A stretch of DNA of 59,579 nucleotides from Endomicrobium sp. (GCA_031286985.1 JAITTL010000015.1:1-59579), one strand, 5' to 3'; shown: positions 38,121 to 47,970, numbered from the stretch's first letter. Notes: generated by a model from the letters alone, not told the origin. Made by a program: numbers and translations.

Positions 38121-38486
38121 ATGGCGATATCAAAAAGAGTCATAAGATGTTTTTGTGAGAATTTGCGCAAGCGATGGATTAAAACTCATTTAAAAAAATT
38201 TAAAAATTTTGACAATCGGCATGAACGCCATAAGCTCAATAATTGTCAAGAGTGTCATAATATGGTCAAATTGAGCAATGCTGTTGCTGGTACTTATAGA
38301 TTTGTTACAGCACACTGTGATGCAAAATTACGCCATAGACTTCTTGAAATAGGTTTTGTTCCTAGCGAAAAATTAATAGTCATCGAAAAAACAGGCAATA
38401 AAAGTAATGTTGTTATTAGGATAAAAGGTTCAAAAATCGCCTTGAGTAATAAAGTTGCAGACAGGGTACTGCTGGAGAGGAAATGA
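38121..38486 (+). CDS. feoA: FeoA-family protein with an N-terminal extension
   Basis: 121 aa. The SH3-like FeoA domain covers about residues 48-121 (LSNAVAGTYRFVTAHCDAKL, RHRLLEIGFVPSEKLIVIEK, ADRVLLER). The first 45 residues are basic, with a CQEC pair and several His, more than usual for FeoA (about 75 aa); this could bind metal. It ends 3 bp before feoB, so the two are coupled. Confidence 0.85.
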   Translation: MAISKRVIRCFCENLRKRWIKTHLKKFKNFDNRHERHKLNNCQECHNMVKLSNAVAGTYRFVTAHCDAKLRHRLLEIGFVPSEKLIVIEKTGNKSNVVIRIKGSKIALSNKVADRVLLERK

Positions 38487-38489
38487 TAT

Positions 38490-40586
38490 ATGACAGAGAA
38501 CAAAGGATGTATTACGGTTGCCCTCATTGGAAATCCAAATAGCGGCAAGTCTACGATTTTTAACAGTTTGACTGGTTCCAATCAACACGTTGGCAATTAC
38601 CCAGGTGTTACAGTAGAAAAGAAAGAAGGATACAAAAAGTATAACGACTGTAATATAAACTTTATCGATTTGCCAGGTACGTATAGTTTATCTGCATATT
38701 CTGATGATGAAGCGATTGCAAGAGATTTTTTGCTTCTTAAAGAAAAGCCAGACATTACACTCAACGTGATCAATGTTGTTTCTCTTGAACGTAATCTCTA
38801 TTTGTTTACACAGATTACGGAACTGGATACGCCAATTATAATAGCTTTGAATATGATTGACATTTTAGAATCTCAAGGAAAAATTGTAGATAAAAAAACG
38901 ATGTCGGACAAATTAGGTGTTCCTGTATTTCCCACAGTTGCGAGTAAAGGGATAGGGATAAGTGATATTTTAGACTCCATAGTATTTCTTTTTGAGGAGA
39001 AAAGAAAAAAAAATCAATTAAGAGCACAAATTGATTATGGAGATGTTATAAAAGATGAAAAAGATAAACTAAAAAAACTTATTTTAAAAAATTCAAAGTT
39101 GTCAAAATTTCCGATAAATTGGATTTCAATAGAACTTTTGGATAAGAATCCTTTTGCATTAGGATTGATTTCAAAAACAGATAATGAATCTGAAATTTTA
39201 AGACAAATTAAAAAAAGTACAGATCATATCAAAGAACATTTTGGAGCAAAAGCAGAAACAGAAATAGCAAACAGACGTTATGGTTTTGCAAAATCTATTG
39301 AGAAAAATGTGATTGAAAAAACAGGCAAGGGGAAAATAGACATAACAGAAATTATAGATGATTTTGCAATTAATAGGTATCTTGGCATTCCTATTTTTGC
39401 CTTAGTGATGTACATAATTTTTAAATTTACATTTACTTTTTCAGGGCCTGCTGTGAATCTGGTAGGGTTATTCTTTGATTGGGTTGGAGTGGTTGCTAAG
39501 TCGCTTATTCCATATGGTCCTGTGCAATCTTTGATTGTTGATGGAATAATTAGCGGAGTTGGAGGGGTGTTAGGATTTTTTCCTTTGATATTATTTATGT
39601 TTTTTGCGATAGCGTTTTTTGAAGAATCAGGGTATATGGCGAGAGCCTCTTTTGTAATGGATAAAACTATGCATAGATTTGGAGTTCATGGAAAATCGTT
39701 TTTACCTTTGATGCTTTCAACTACCGGATGCGCAGTTCCTGGAATCCTCGCCACAAGGACGCTGGATTCAAAGCGAGATAGGCTCATAACCATGTTTATT
39801 GTATCATTTATGATATGCGGAGCAAAACTTCCTGTATTTGCTTTGATTATAGGCGCTTTCTTTGCGATTAAATATCAAGTTATCATAATGTTTTTTATGT
39901 ATGTTTTGAGCCTTATTATTGCCTTAAGTGTTGCAAAGTTGTTGAGTGTTACAATATTAAAAGGAGAACCATCATATCTTGTGATGGAGCTTCCTCCGTA
40001 TCATTTACCAACAATTAAGGGGTTATTTTTGAAGATGTGGGAAAGAGGCTGGTTATACGTACGCAAAGTTGGGCCGATAGTAGTTTTTATATCAGTTTTA
40101 ATATGGGTTATGTTTTCTTACCCTAAGTATCCTGTAAATGAAAAGCTTGATAAGGTTCAACAATCTGTTTTGCAGATAAAACATAGCTTAGCAGGAAGAG
40201 TAGGGAAAATAGTTGAACCGTTGTTCAAACCTATAGGAATGGATGGCAATAGAGCGATTGCTTTGATAGTTGGGGTTATGGCAAAAGAAATGATTGTAAG
40301 TTCTTTGGCTACAATCTATGCTATAGAGGATGGTGCTGAAAAAACATGTTCTTTAAAAGAAAAAATTGCTGTTGATAAGGACTGGTCGCCGCTTATAGGT
40401 ATAGTTTTTCTTGTTTTTTGTATGATATATCTACCTTGTGTTGTTGCTGTATCAGTCTTTTTTAAAGAAACAGGTTCAAGTTATAAATGGCTTGCGCTAC
40501 TTGTTATAGGAAATACAGTTTTTGCATGGATATTTTCGTTTATCGTTTTTCAGTTAGGGACACTGTTGGAAATAGGATTACATTGA
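38490..40586 (+). CDS. feoB: Ferrous iron transporter FeoB
   Basis: Inner-membrane Fe(II) transporter with an N-terminal G domain, 698 aa. G1 IGNPNSGKSTIFNSLTGSN, G2 NYPGVTVEKKEG, G3 DLPGTYSLSAYS, G4 NMID, then a helical GDI domain and a membrane part with two Gate motifs (MLSTTGCAVPGI and PCVVAVSVF-like), about 8-10 helices. ATG 38490 follows GGAGAGG. Fe(II) use fits an anoxic habitat. Confidence 0.97.
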   Translation: MTENKGCITVALIGNPNSGKSTIFNSLTGSNQHVGNYPGVTVEKKEGYKKYNDCNINFIDLPGTYSLSAYSDDEAIARDFLLLKEKPDITLNVINVVSLERNLYLFTQITELDTPIIIALNMIDILESQGKIVDKKTMSDKLGVPVFPTVASKGIGISDILDSIVFLFEEKRKKNQLRAQIDYGDVIKDEKDKLKKLILKNSKLSKFPINWISIELLDKNPFALGLISKTDNESEILRQIKKSTDHIKEHFGAKAETEIANRRYGFAKSIEKNVIEKTGKGKIDITEIIDDFAINRYLGIPIFALVMYIIFKFTFTFSGPAVNLVGLFFDWVGVVAKSLIPYGPVQSLIVDGIISGVGGVLGFFPLILFMFFAIAFFEESGYMARASFVMDKTMHRFGVHGKSFLPLMLSTTGCAVPGILATRTLDSKRDRLITMFIVSFMICGAKLPVFALIIGAFFAIKYQVIIMFFMYVLSLIIALSVAKLLSVTILKGEPSYLVMELPPYHLPTIKGLFLKMWERGWLYVRKVGPIVVFISVLIWVMFSYPKYPVNEKLDKVQQSVLQIKHSLAGRVGKIVEPLFKPIGMDGNRAIALIVGVMAKEMIVSSLATIYAIEDGAEKTCSLKEKIAVDKDWSPLIGIVFLVFCMIYLPCVVAVSVFFKETGSSYKWLALLVIGNTVFAWIFSFIVFQLGTLLEIGLH

Positions 40587-40660
40587 AGATCGAATAACAG
40601 TAATGACGAGCCGTTATCAATAACATATTTCAAAAATTATACTGTTTATGAGGTGAAAAA

Positions 40661-40804
40661 ATGGTTCAAAACATAACGATAACGGTAGTTTCAGTGATTG
40701 CCGTTATATTTATAGTGAGACGCCTAATAAAAGGCAGTTGTGGCGGCTGTAAAAAGTGCGAGAAAAAGAGCAGTAACTGCTATGGGGATGATTGCCTAAA
40801 CTAA
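40661..40804 (+). CDS. FeoB-associated Cys-rich membrane mini-protein
   Basis: A 47-aa gene below the ORF-track size limit. ATG 40661 has GAGGTG upstream. One hydrophobic helix (ITVVSVIAVIFIV) is followed by RRLIKGSCGGCKKCEKKSSN, then CYGDDC: five Cys in a CGGCxxC pattern. This matches the small FeoB-associated Cys-rich proteins often found after feoB. It lies 74 bp after feoB. The Cys may bind iron on or near the transporter. Confidence 0.8.
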   Translation: MVQNITITVVSVIAVIFIVRRLIKGSCGGCKKCEKKSSNCYGDDCLN

Positions 40805-40829
40805 TAATATATAGAGAACAATTTTCACA

Positions 40830-40900
40830 TGGAGCCAGCGGGAATTGAACCCGCATCCTATCGTTGCGAACGATATATTCTCCCGTTTAACTATGGCCCC
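40830..40900 (-). tRNA. tRNA-Ala (CGC)
   Basis: Read on the minus strand, GGGGCCA pairs with TGGCTCC, with a G3-U70 wobble, the Ala identity element, and discriminator A73. Anticodon stem TATCG/CGATA encloses TTCGCAA, so the anticodon is CGC (reads GCG). T arm GCGGG-TTCAATT-CCCGC. The D arm is short and Gly-like, total 71 nt. TACAAT (minus, 40940-40945) lies 40 bp upstream as a candidate -10. Confidence 0.88.
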
Positions 40901-41170
40901 TCTATACTTAATAAGGTTGAAACTATTTAAGGGACCCGCATTGTAGCAATATTTGGAATTTTTTACACGATCATTGTAAATGTTGTGGAATAGATATAAC
41001 TCTTTTTTAAGCATATTAAAAATGGCTGTAAAAATGTGAAAATAGTAAAAAAGAAGAAAGGATGTGTTTAAAAAAAGCAGAGAAGTTAAATGAAAAAGGA
41101 TTATTAACTCTGTAATAAAATTTATATATTTGCTAGACTCGGGCTAAGTAATATTAAAGGATGGGTTTTT

Positions 41171-42796
41171 ATGTCATATCTTTGTCTTGCAAGAAAATAT
41201 AGACCTCAAAATTTTGATGAGGTTATAGGGCAAGAACATATCTCTCAAACACTTAAAAATGCAATTTGTGAAAACCGAGTTGCACACGCGTATCTGTTTA
41301 GTGGCCCGAGAGGTTGTGGTAAAACTACTATGGCAAGAATTTTAGCGAAGGCTCTAAATTGTAAAAATGGCCCCACGATTCTTCCGTGCGGAGTATGTGA
41401 AAATTGTTTAGATATTTCAAAAAGTGCAAATGTTGATGTTTTGGAAATTGATGGAGCGTCAAATAACGGTATAGATGAAATAAGAGCTTTAAGAGAAAAT
41501 GTAAAATTTTCAAGCGCTAATTCAAAATATAAAATTTATATTATAGATGAAGCACATCAAATAACCACGCAAGCCTTTAATGCGTTGCTCAAAACCCTTG
41601 AAGAACCGCCATCTCATGTAGTTTTTATTATGGCAACAACGGAGCAGCATAAAATTCCTGCCACCATTCTCTCAAGATGCCAAAGGTATAGGTTTAAACT
41701 CATACCAAGTGATGAAATGTTGATAGCAATAAAAAATATAGGACAAAAAGAAGGATTTAAAATAGATGATGAAGCCTTAAACATAATCACTAAAGATTCC
41801 GGAGGTTCTATGAGAGACGCTTTGAGCCTTCTAGATCAATCGGTTTCTTCAACTATTGAGGAGATAACAGGAGAACGCATAAGAGGGTTGCTTGGACTTC
41901 TTCCAAAAGAGATTATAGCTTCAGTCACAGAAAATATAGCAAAAGGTGATGTGCAGGCGATTTTAATAGCCGTCAAAGAAATCACGGAACAGGGGTATAA
42001 TATTTTGCAATTTACAAGAGATTTGAGAGATCATTTGAGACAAGTTATGATTTATTCAATAGATCGCTCGATTTCAAAAATTCCTCCTGAAGATGAAAAA
42101 CTTTTCGATTCTCAAAAGAATTTGTTTACGATTTCACGTCATATACGCATGAATAATCTTTTATCAAAAGCTCTCGAAGAAATGCGCTGGCATGATTTAC
42201 CGAGAACTCTTCTTGAAATGTATCTTCTTAAAATATCAGAGCCGTACTACAATGTAGGCGAGCTTATTAAAATGGTTAATGGTTTAGGGGAAAACGTTAA
42301 GGTCGAAAATATTTTGCAATCTTCTCTTGAAAAATGCCAGCCAAAACAAGTGACAAAAAATATCGTTAATGATCATTGTGTTTCGGTTGATTTGATGAGT
42401 GTGTGGAATGAAATTGTTGATGAAACAATAAAAAAACACCCTTTAACTGCACAGTCGTTGAGAAAAGTATTGATTAAAACGTTGGATGATTCATCCGTAC
42501 AATTGGCGGCGGCTGGGCAATTTGATTATGAAAGTGTCATGGAATTTAAAGGGCAAATATCTGAACTTTTCAAAAAAAAGACAGGTTTCAATATATTGGT
42601 TAAAGTCGGTATCGATAAAAACGTTATTGCAAATGAGATAAAACAAGATGAGGAAGTAGTTGTAAAAGAAGAGGTTCCCCCGACTTCTATCGAATATATC
42701 GTTGAGGAAGATTTTAAAGAAACAGCAAAAACAGCAGTACCAAAAAAGATAGAAGAGATAGCAAAAAAATTTGGCTCTGTTGCTAAAAAACTTTAA
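41171..42796 (+). CDS. dnaX: DNA polymerase III subunits gamma and tau
   Basis: Clamp-loader ATPase, 541 aa. KYRPQNFDEVIGQEHISQTL start, Walker A FSGPRGCGKTTMARIL, zinc module CGVCENC, Walker B IIDEAHQIT, sensor MATTEQHKIPATILSRCQRY. The C-terminal tail (about 370 on) is variable and Lys/Glu-rich. ATG 41171 follows AAAGGATGGG. recR follows 59 bp on, the standard dnaX-recR order. Confidence 0.96.
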   Translation: MSYLCLARKYRPQNFDEVIGQEHISQTLKNAICENRVAHAYLFSGPRGCGKTTMARILAKALNCKNGPTILPCGVCENCLDISKSANVDVLEIDGASNNGIDEIRALRENVKFSSANSKYKIYIIDEAHQITTQAFNALLKTLEEPPSHVVFIMATTEQHKIPATILSRCQRYRFKLIPSDEMLIAIKNIGQKEGFKIDDEALNIITKDSGGSMRDALSLLDQSVSSTIEEITGERIRGLLGLLPKEIIASVTENIAKGDVQAILIAVKEITEQGYNILQFTRDLRDHLRQVMIYSIDRSISKIPPEDEKLFDSQKNLFTISRHIRMNNLLSKALEEMRWHDLPRTLLEMYLLKISEPYYNVGELIKMVNGLGENVKVENILQSSLEKCQPKQVTKNIVNDHCVSVDLMSVWNEIVDETIKKHPLTAQSLRKVLIKTLDDSSVQLAAAGQFDYESVMEFKGQISELFKKKTGFNILVKVGIDKNVIANEIKQDEEVVVKEEVPPTSIEYIVEEDFKETAKTAVPKKIEEIAKKFGSVAKKL

Positions 42797-42855
42797 TGGT
42801 ACGTAACCAATATTTATACTTAAGATCGTGATGATCATATCAGGAATTTTAAAAA

Positions 42856-43452
42856 ATGAATAGACCGCAACCTATAGAAAAAATGATTGAAGTCATAAAG
42901 AAGTTTCCAGGTGTAGGTCATAAAATGGCTGAACGCCTCAGTTACTACATTTTAAAAATGTCAAATAGTGATGTTGATAGGTTTTTAGATTCCATACGAA
43001 AAGCAAGACAGATAATGAAGAGTTGTAGTACATGTTATAATTTGAGCGAACATGATCCATGTCAAATTTGTTCTGATTCTACGAGAGATCATGATGTCAT
43101 ATGTGTTGTGGAGACTCCGCAAGATTTAATAGCGGTAAGCAAGGTGAAAGAGTATAGAGGGCTTTATTTTGTACTTGGAGGTGCGTTGTCGCCCCTTGAT
43201 GCAATTGGCCCTGCTGAGATAAAAATCGACAATTTGATAAAAAGATTAAAAAATGATAGCATCACCGAGGTAATAATTGCTACAGATGCGGATTCTAATG
43301 GTGAAGTGACTGCTATCTATATAGCTGAGATCATAAAGAAATTGAATATTAAAGTTACAAGGTTGGGTTATGGCCTACCAGTTGGTGGTGATATCGAATA
43401 TGCTGACGAGGTAACCATTTCGCGTGCTATTGCAGGGCGAAAAGAGATGTAG
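42856..43452 (+). CDS. recR: Recombination protein RecR
   Basis: Works with RecF/RecO to load RecA on gapped DNA, 198 aa. HhH region (IKKFPGVGHKMAERLSYYIL), zinc finger CSTCYNLSEHDPCQIC, TOPRIM (CVVETPQDLIAV, IIATDADSNGE) and a C-terminal Walker-like RLGYGLPVGGDIEYAD. Downstream of dnaX; ATG 42856. Confidence 0.97.
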   Translation: MNRPQPIEKMIEVIKKFPGVGHKMAERLSYYILKMSNSDVDRFLDSIRKARQIMKSCSTCYNLSEHDPCQICSDSTRDHDVICVVETPQDLIAVSKVKEYRGLYFVLGGALSPLDAIGPAEIKIDNLIKRLKNDSITEVIIATDADSNGEVTAIYIAEIIKKLNIKVTRLGYGLPVGGDIEYADEVTISRAIAGRKEM

Positions 43453-43531
43453 TTCTTTTGTCAAGATTCAATGGTGTTTTTGTATAAATGGAAGCGGTGT
43501 GATTTGCATTTTGGAAAAGGGGTAAAAAGAC

Positions 43532-44110
43532 ATGTCGGCAAAAATGATTGAGGTTCGTTGGCACGGACGTGGAGGACAAGGTGCGAAAACAGCTGCGCTT
43601 TTATTTGCAGAGGCCGTTTTAGCAACAGGTAAGTACGTTCAAGCATTTCCTGAATATGGCCCAGAAAGAATGGGAGCTCCTGTTCAATCTTTCAACAGAG
43701 TAAGCGAAAATCCAATAACGGTCCATTCAGGTGTTACAAATCCAAATTATGTGGTTATTTTGGATCCGTCTCTTATGGAATCTGTTTTGGTCACGGATGG
43801 TGTAGGTAAAGTTGGAAAAGTTATAGTAAATACCTCATTTAGTGCTAAAGAAATTGCAAACAAATTGGGTATCGATGGAAGTCAGGTATACGTAGTGAAT
43901 GCAAGTAAAATAGCTTTAGAAACAATAGGTAAGAATATACCAAATACTCCCATGCTTGGAGCTTTGGTTAAAGTTGTAGGGACACTTGACATAAACGGTG
44001 TTTTGGAGGATACAAAGGATAAATTGACTGCTAAATTCAGGCATAAACCTGAAGTTATTGATGGTAATCTTACATCTATAAAGCGTGCTTTTGATGAAGT
44101 AAAAAACTAA
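43532..44110 (+). CDS. porC: 2-oxoacid:ferredoxin oxidoreductase gamma subunit
   Basis: 192 aa. RWHGRGGQGAKTAALLFAEA, FPEYGPERMGAPVQSFNRVS and NTPMLGALVKV are the gamma-subunit marks. The complex converts pyruvate (probably) to acetyl-CoA and CO2 with reduced ferredoxin. First gene of the gamma-delta-alpha-beta operon; ATG with AAGGGG upstream. Confidence 0.93.
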   Translation: MSAKMIEVRWHGRGGQGAKTAALLFAEAVLATGKYVQAFPEYGPERMGAPVQSFNRVSENPITVHSGVTNPNYVVILDPSLMESVLVTDGVGKVGKVIVNTSFSAKEIANKLGIDGSQVYVVNASKIALETIGKNIPNTPMLGALVKVVGTLDINGVLEDTKDKLTAKFRHKPEVIDGNLTSIKRAFDEVKN

Positions 44111-44174
44111 ATTGGTCTGTAATTAATGATTTTGGGTATCTCCAAAAAAGAGATTTGCCTCTTGGGGGAATAAA

Positions 44175-44501
44175 GTGGATAAAGAAAATGGACAAAGTTC
44201 CAAAAAAAAATTAACAGCTGCAGAACTTCCTATTGGTGGCATAGTTGAAGCTGGAACGGCAGAAAAATTTAATACTGGAAGTTGGCGTTCTGAGAGACCT
44301 GTGTGGGATAAAGACAAATGTATTAGCTGCTTAACATGTTGGATTTCATGCCCTGATGCTTCTATAAAAATTGCCCCAGATGAAAAGAAAACAACAGTTG
44401 TGGCAGGAATAGATTATACACATTGTAAGGGCTGCGGGATATGTGCAAGCGAGTGCCCAACAAAAATTAAAGCTATTACTATGGAACAAGAGAGGAAATG
44501 A
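44175..44501 (+). CDS. porD: 2-oxoacid:ferredoxin oxidoreductase delta (ferredoxin) subunit
   Basis: 108 aa with two 4Fe-4S clusters: CISCLTCWISCPDA and CKGCGICASECP. It passes electrons from the TPP/Fe-S core to ferredoxin. The GTG at 44175 follows GGGGGA. An N-terminal ~50-residue lead including GSWRSERPVWDKDK is normal for PorD. Confidence 0.94.
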   Translation: MDKENGQSSKKKLTAAELPIGGIVEAGTAEKFNTGSWRSERPVWDKDKCISCLTCWISCPDASIKIAPDEKKTTVVAGIDYTHCKGCGICASECPTKIKAITMEQERK

Positions 44502-44536
44502 TTTAAAAGGTTTTTCATTTTAAAGGGGTTAGCGAA

Positions 44537-45742
44537 ATGATAGAGACAGTATATCCAAAAGGAAAGCTTGTTGCAAAAACAGGCAATGAAGTTATGGCAG
44601 AGGCGATGCGCCAGATAGAGCCAGATGTTGTGGCTGCATATCCCATAACTCCTGCGACAGAAATTTTGCAAATTTTTTCACAATTTGTTGCAGACGGTGT
44701 TGTAAAAAGTGAATATATTCCTGTGGAAAGTGAACATTCCGCGATGTCTGCGACAATAGCAGCATCTGCTGCTGGAGCGAGAGCAATGACTGGGACTTCT
44801 TCTCAGGGATTATGTTTCATGTGGGAAATGCTTTATATAGCTTCAGGTCTTAGACTTCCCATAGTTATGGCGGAAGTTAACCGGGCGATTTCTGCTCCCC
44901 TTAACATCCATGGCGACCAGTCTGATACAATGGGGGCTAGAGATTCAGGTTGGATTCAGATATATTCAGAAAACTCGCAGGAAGCTTATGATAATATGAT
45001 TCAAGCTACGAGGATAGCTGAAAAGGCAAAGATCCCTGTACTTGTGACAACGGATGGATTTATCATTTCTCATTGTATGGAAGTTGTTGAACTATATCCT
45101 GATGCTGATGTAAAAGCATTTGTTGGTGAATATAAACCTGAAAGATATTTGTTGGATACCAAAAAACCTTACACATTGGGATCGATAGATTTGCAAGATT
45201 ATTACTTTGAGCACAGGTTCCAACTTGCCGAGGCTATGAGAAATGCGAAAAATGTGATTTTGGATGTAGCTAAAGATTTTGAGAAATCTTTTGGGCGTAA
45301 ATATGATTTGTGTGAAGAATACATGTTGTCTGATGCTGAAATTGCGATAGTAATTATTGGTTCAACGGCTGGAACTGCAAAAGTTGTGGTTCAAGAATTG
45401 AGAGAAAAAGGCATTAAAGCTGGACTTTTGAAAATAAGAGCATACAGACCGTTTCCAGTTGAACAAGTTACGAAAGGGTTAAAGCATATTAAAGCTGTTG
45501 CAGTTATGGACAGAGCTGATTCTTGTTCTGGTGCTTTTGCTCCTTTGTATTCTGATGTTGTTTCATCTCTGTATGCGACTGGGGTTACAAGCCTCAAAGT
45601 TGTAAATTATATTTACGGTCTTGGCGGGAGAGAGATCAATATTAGGCATATATCCGATGTTTATGAAACTTTAATTAAAATTGCTACTGGGTCAGAAAAA
45701 CCATCAAGTCAAGTTAGATATATAAATGTAAGAGAAAAGTAA
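44537..45742 (+). CDS. porA: 2-oxoacid:ferredoxin oxidoreductase alpha subunit
   Basis: 401 aa. TGNEVMAEAMRQIEPDVVAA, YPITPATEILQIF, VESEHSAMSATIAASAAGAR and the swivel region in the C-terminal half are typical. The N-terminal residues that bind the pyruvate carboxylate (YPITP) are kept, so pyruvate is the likely substrate. ATG 44537 with AAAGGGG. Confidence 0.95.
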   Translation: MIETVYPKGKLVAKTGNEVMAEAMRQIEPDVVAAYPITPATEILQIFSQFVADGVVKSEYIPVESEHSAMSATIAASAAGARAMTGTSSQGLCFMWEMLYIASGLRLPIVMAEVNRAISAPLNIHGDQSDTMGARDSGWIQIYSENSQEAYDNMIQATRIAEKAKIPVLVTTDGFIISHCMEVVELYPDADVKAFVGEYKPERYLLDTKKPYTLGSIDLQDYYFEHRFQLAEAMRNAKNVILDVAKDFEKSFGRKYDLCEEYMLSDAEIAIVIIGSTAGTAKVVVQELREKGIKAGLLKIRAYRPFPVEQVTKGLKHIKAVAVMDRADSCSGAFAPLYSDVVSSLYATGVTSLKVVNYIYGLGGREINIRHISDVYETLIKIATGSEKPSSQVRYINVREK

Positions 45743-45839
45743 AGTGCGATGTTTGCTTATGCTAAAGAGAATCATCGGTGACGGTTTGTATCTGTAGTAG
45801 AAATATGGGAAAAAGCTTGGCTTTTAGGAGAAGAATAAA

Positions 45840-46775
45840 ATGGCAAATTTGAAAGAATTAAGTAAAGCCCCAGAGCGTGTGACAGGTGGTCATCGCCTTT
45901 GTGCAGGTTGCGGTGCTGGGATAGTTGCAAGACAGGCTTTAATAGCGATTGGCAATACTCCTGTTGTTGTTACAAGTGCTACTGGATGTTTAGAGGTTTC
46001 GACGACAGTTTTTCCGTATACTTCATGGAAAAATTCATTTTTCCACAGTGCTTTTGAAAATTTAGCGGCGACGTGTTGTGGCATAGAAACTGCTTATAAA
46101 AGTTTAAAAGCACAAGGTAAAATTAAAGAAAATATTAGATTTATAGCTTTTGGTGGAGATGGTGGAACATATGATATCGGTTTTCAGTCTTTATCAGGTG
46201 CCATGGAAAGAGGGCATAGGATGCTTTATATATGCTATAACAATGAAGCGTATATGAATACAGGAATTCAACGATCAGGGGCAACTCCCAGAGGCGCACA
46301 TACGACAACTGCTCCTGCGGGAAAAGTTCGCCAAGGCAAAGAACAAAATAGGAAAGATTTAACACAAATCATGGTTGCTCATAATATTGCCTATGTTGCG
46401 CAAACCTATGTTGGAAATTGGAATGATTTCATAACAAAAGTGCAAAAGGCTTTAGCGGTTGACGGTCCATCGTTTATAAATATTTTGACGCCTTGTAGAC
46501 TTGGATGGAATTATAAACCCGAAGACACTATGGTACTTGCAAGACTTGCGGTCGAAACTTGTGTATGGCCTTCCTATGAAGTTGAAAATGGTGTTTATAA
46601 AATAAATGTGATGCCCAAAGAAAAGAAACCTGTGACAGAATTTTTGAAACATCAAGGAAGATTTAAACATCTTTTTAAACCTGAAAATATAAATATTCTC
46701 GAATCGATTCAAAAAAGTGTTGATGAAAAATGGGAAATTTTACAACGTAAAGCTTTGTCAGGTTGTAAAGTGTAG
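45840..46775 (+). CDS. porB: 2-oxoacid:ferredoxin oxidoreductase beta subunit
   Basis: TPP-binding subunit, 311 aa. HRLCAGCGAGIVARQALIAI with a Cys pair, ATGCLEVSTTVFPYTSWK, and the TPP motif GGDGGTYDIGFQSLSGAMER, then YNNEAYMNTGIQRSGATP. Cluster ligands near Cys 21/24. Start ATG 45840 with AGGAG. The 98-bp gap after porA shows nothing notable. Confidence 0.95.
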   Translation: MANLKELSKAPERVTGGHRLCAGCGAGIVARQALIAIGNTPVVVTSATGCLEVSTTVFPYTSWKNSFFHSAFENLAATCCGIETAYKSLKAQGKIKENIRFIAFGGDGGTYDIGFQSLSGAMERGHRMLYICYNNEAYMNTGIQRSGATPRGAHTTTAPAGKVRQGKEQNRKDLTQIMVAHNIAYVAQTYVGNWNDFITKVQKALAVDGPSFINILTPCRLGWNYKPEDTMVLARLAVETCVWPSYEVENGVYKINVMPKEKKPVTEFLKHQGRFKHLFKPENINILESIQKSVDEKWEILQRKALSGCKV

Positions 46776-47195
46776 ATTTTAATATATTTCGATTTAGATT
46801 TTCTCTTGGCGGCTAATGCTGACATGGGTATTTTAGGAGAGATTGTGGTTTTTTTGGAGCCTAGATGATAGATTTTGCTTTAATGGCGATGCGGCTTTGT
46901 GTTTTCTTTCGCGCAACGCAAAGTTTTGACGATTAACATATAGGCCTAACCTCGGATTTGTTGTCTGTGTTCTTTCTGCCTTCTGTTGACCGCGGTGATT
47001 TTTGTCTTTTGTTCAATGTTGTTTTACATGAGAGATTTTTGATATGGTGGTTTTCGGTAATTGAAAACTAAAATTCTCTCTAATGTTTAGTTGTCGCAAA
47101 GGTTGTACAAAATTAATCATAGCGATTATCTGCGTTTGTTGAAAGCTTTATGAGATATCTTAAAGATTTGTTAATTTTGTTTGTTGGATTTCAAA
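46776..47195. other. Gene-free gap, possibly a decayed kinase sensor region
   Basis: About 420 bp between porB and the kinase gene with no intact ORF. Short open pieces exist: MIDFALMAMRLCVFFRAT from 46865, and in another frame a hydrophobic stretch, CLLLTAVIFVFCSMLFYMRD, near 46970-47030, followed by a stop. This could be what is left of a membrane sensor domain for the kinase that follows. It is weak evidence. Confidence 0.3.
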
Positions 47196-47939
47196 ATGAA
47201 TACTTTGAAAACAGCTAAGGAATTTGACGATTTGAAGGACGAATTTTTGTCAAATGTTTCTCATGATTTAAAAATTCCGCTATCTGCAATAAAAGGATAT
47301 TGTGATTTATTGATATGCGAAGTAGAGACAGATAAAAATTTTTCCAAAAAGAATCAATTAAAAGGGTTGAATGTTATAAGAGAATCAACAGCAAGGCTTG
47401 CATATTTTATAGATAATATTTTGGATTTAACGAAACTGAAATCTGGGATTCTTAAAATTAAATTGACCCCGGTGTATCTAGATGAAGTTGTACATGAAGC
47501 AGCAAAGCTATTTAAAACTACGGCTGCTGATCAAAAAAAAAAGATGATACTTGAAGTACATGAAAATCTTCCTTCGGTAAGAGCAGATTTCGATAGAATT
47601 AAACAGGTAATATTGAATCTTTTGGATAATGCTTTTAAGTTTACAAAAAGAGGTGATAGGATAAGTATATTTGTGAGATTGTCACCGCTGTATGGTGACA
47701 AATATGTGGAAATTTGTGTTGCGGATACCGGCATAGGCATTTCTGAAGAAAATATAAAAATGATTTTTGAAAATTTTTATCGGGTAAGAGATAACGAATG
47801 TAAAAAAAGCAAAGGTAGCGGGCTTGGTCTTTCTATTGCGTACGAAATAATCAGGCTTCACGATGGTAAAATTTGGGCTGAAGGTAAAATAGGTAGGGGC
47901 ACAAAGGTTAACTTTATTTTACCGATTTTAAAAATGTAG
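47196..47939 (+). CDS. Sensor-less histidine kinase
   Basis: 247 aa from ATG 47196 (two TTG codons upstream are alternatives). It begins almost directly in the dimerisation helix: EFLSNVSHDLKIPLSAIKGY holds the phospho-His. HATPase_c follows with the N box (QVILNLLDNAFKFT), G1 VADTGIGIS, F box FENFYRV and G2 KGSGLGLSIAYEI. No membrane or sensor domain remains, so it either acts as a cytosolic kinase or lost its N-terminus. It is paired with a response regulator 31 bp downstream. Confidence 0.88.
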   Translation: MNTLKTAKEFDDLKDEFLSNVSHDLKIPLSAIKGYCDLLICEVETDKNFSKKNQLKGLNVIRESTARLAYFIDNILDLTKLKSGILKIKLTPVYLDEVVHEAAKLFKTTAADQKKKMILEVHENLPSVRADFDRIKQVILNLLDNAFKFTKRGDRISIFVRLSPLYGDKYVEICVADTGIGISEENIKMIFENFYRVRDNECKKSKGSGLGLSIAYEIIRLHDGKIWAEGKIGRGTKVNFILPILKM

Positions 47940-47970
47940 AAATATTATGCATTAAACATATTTAGAGATT

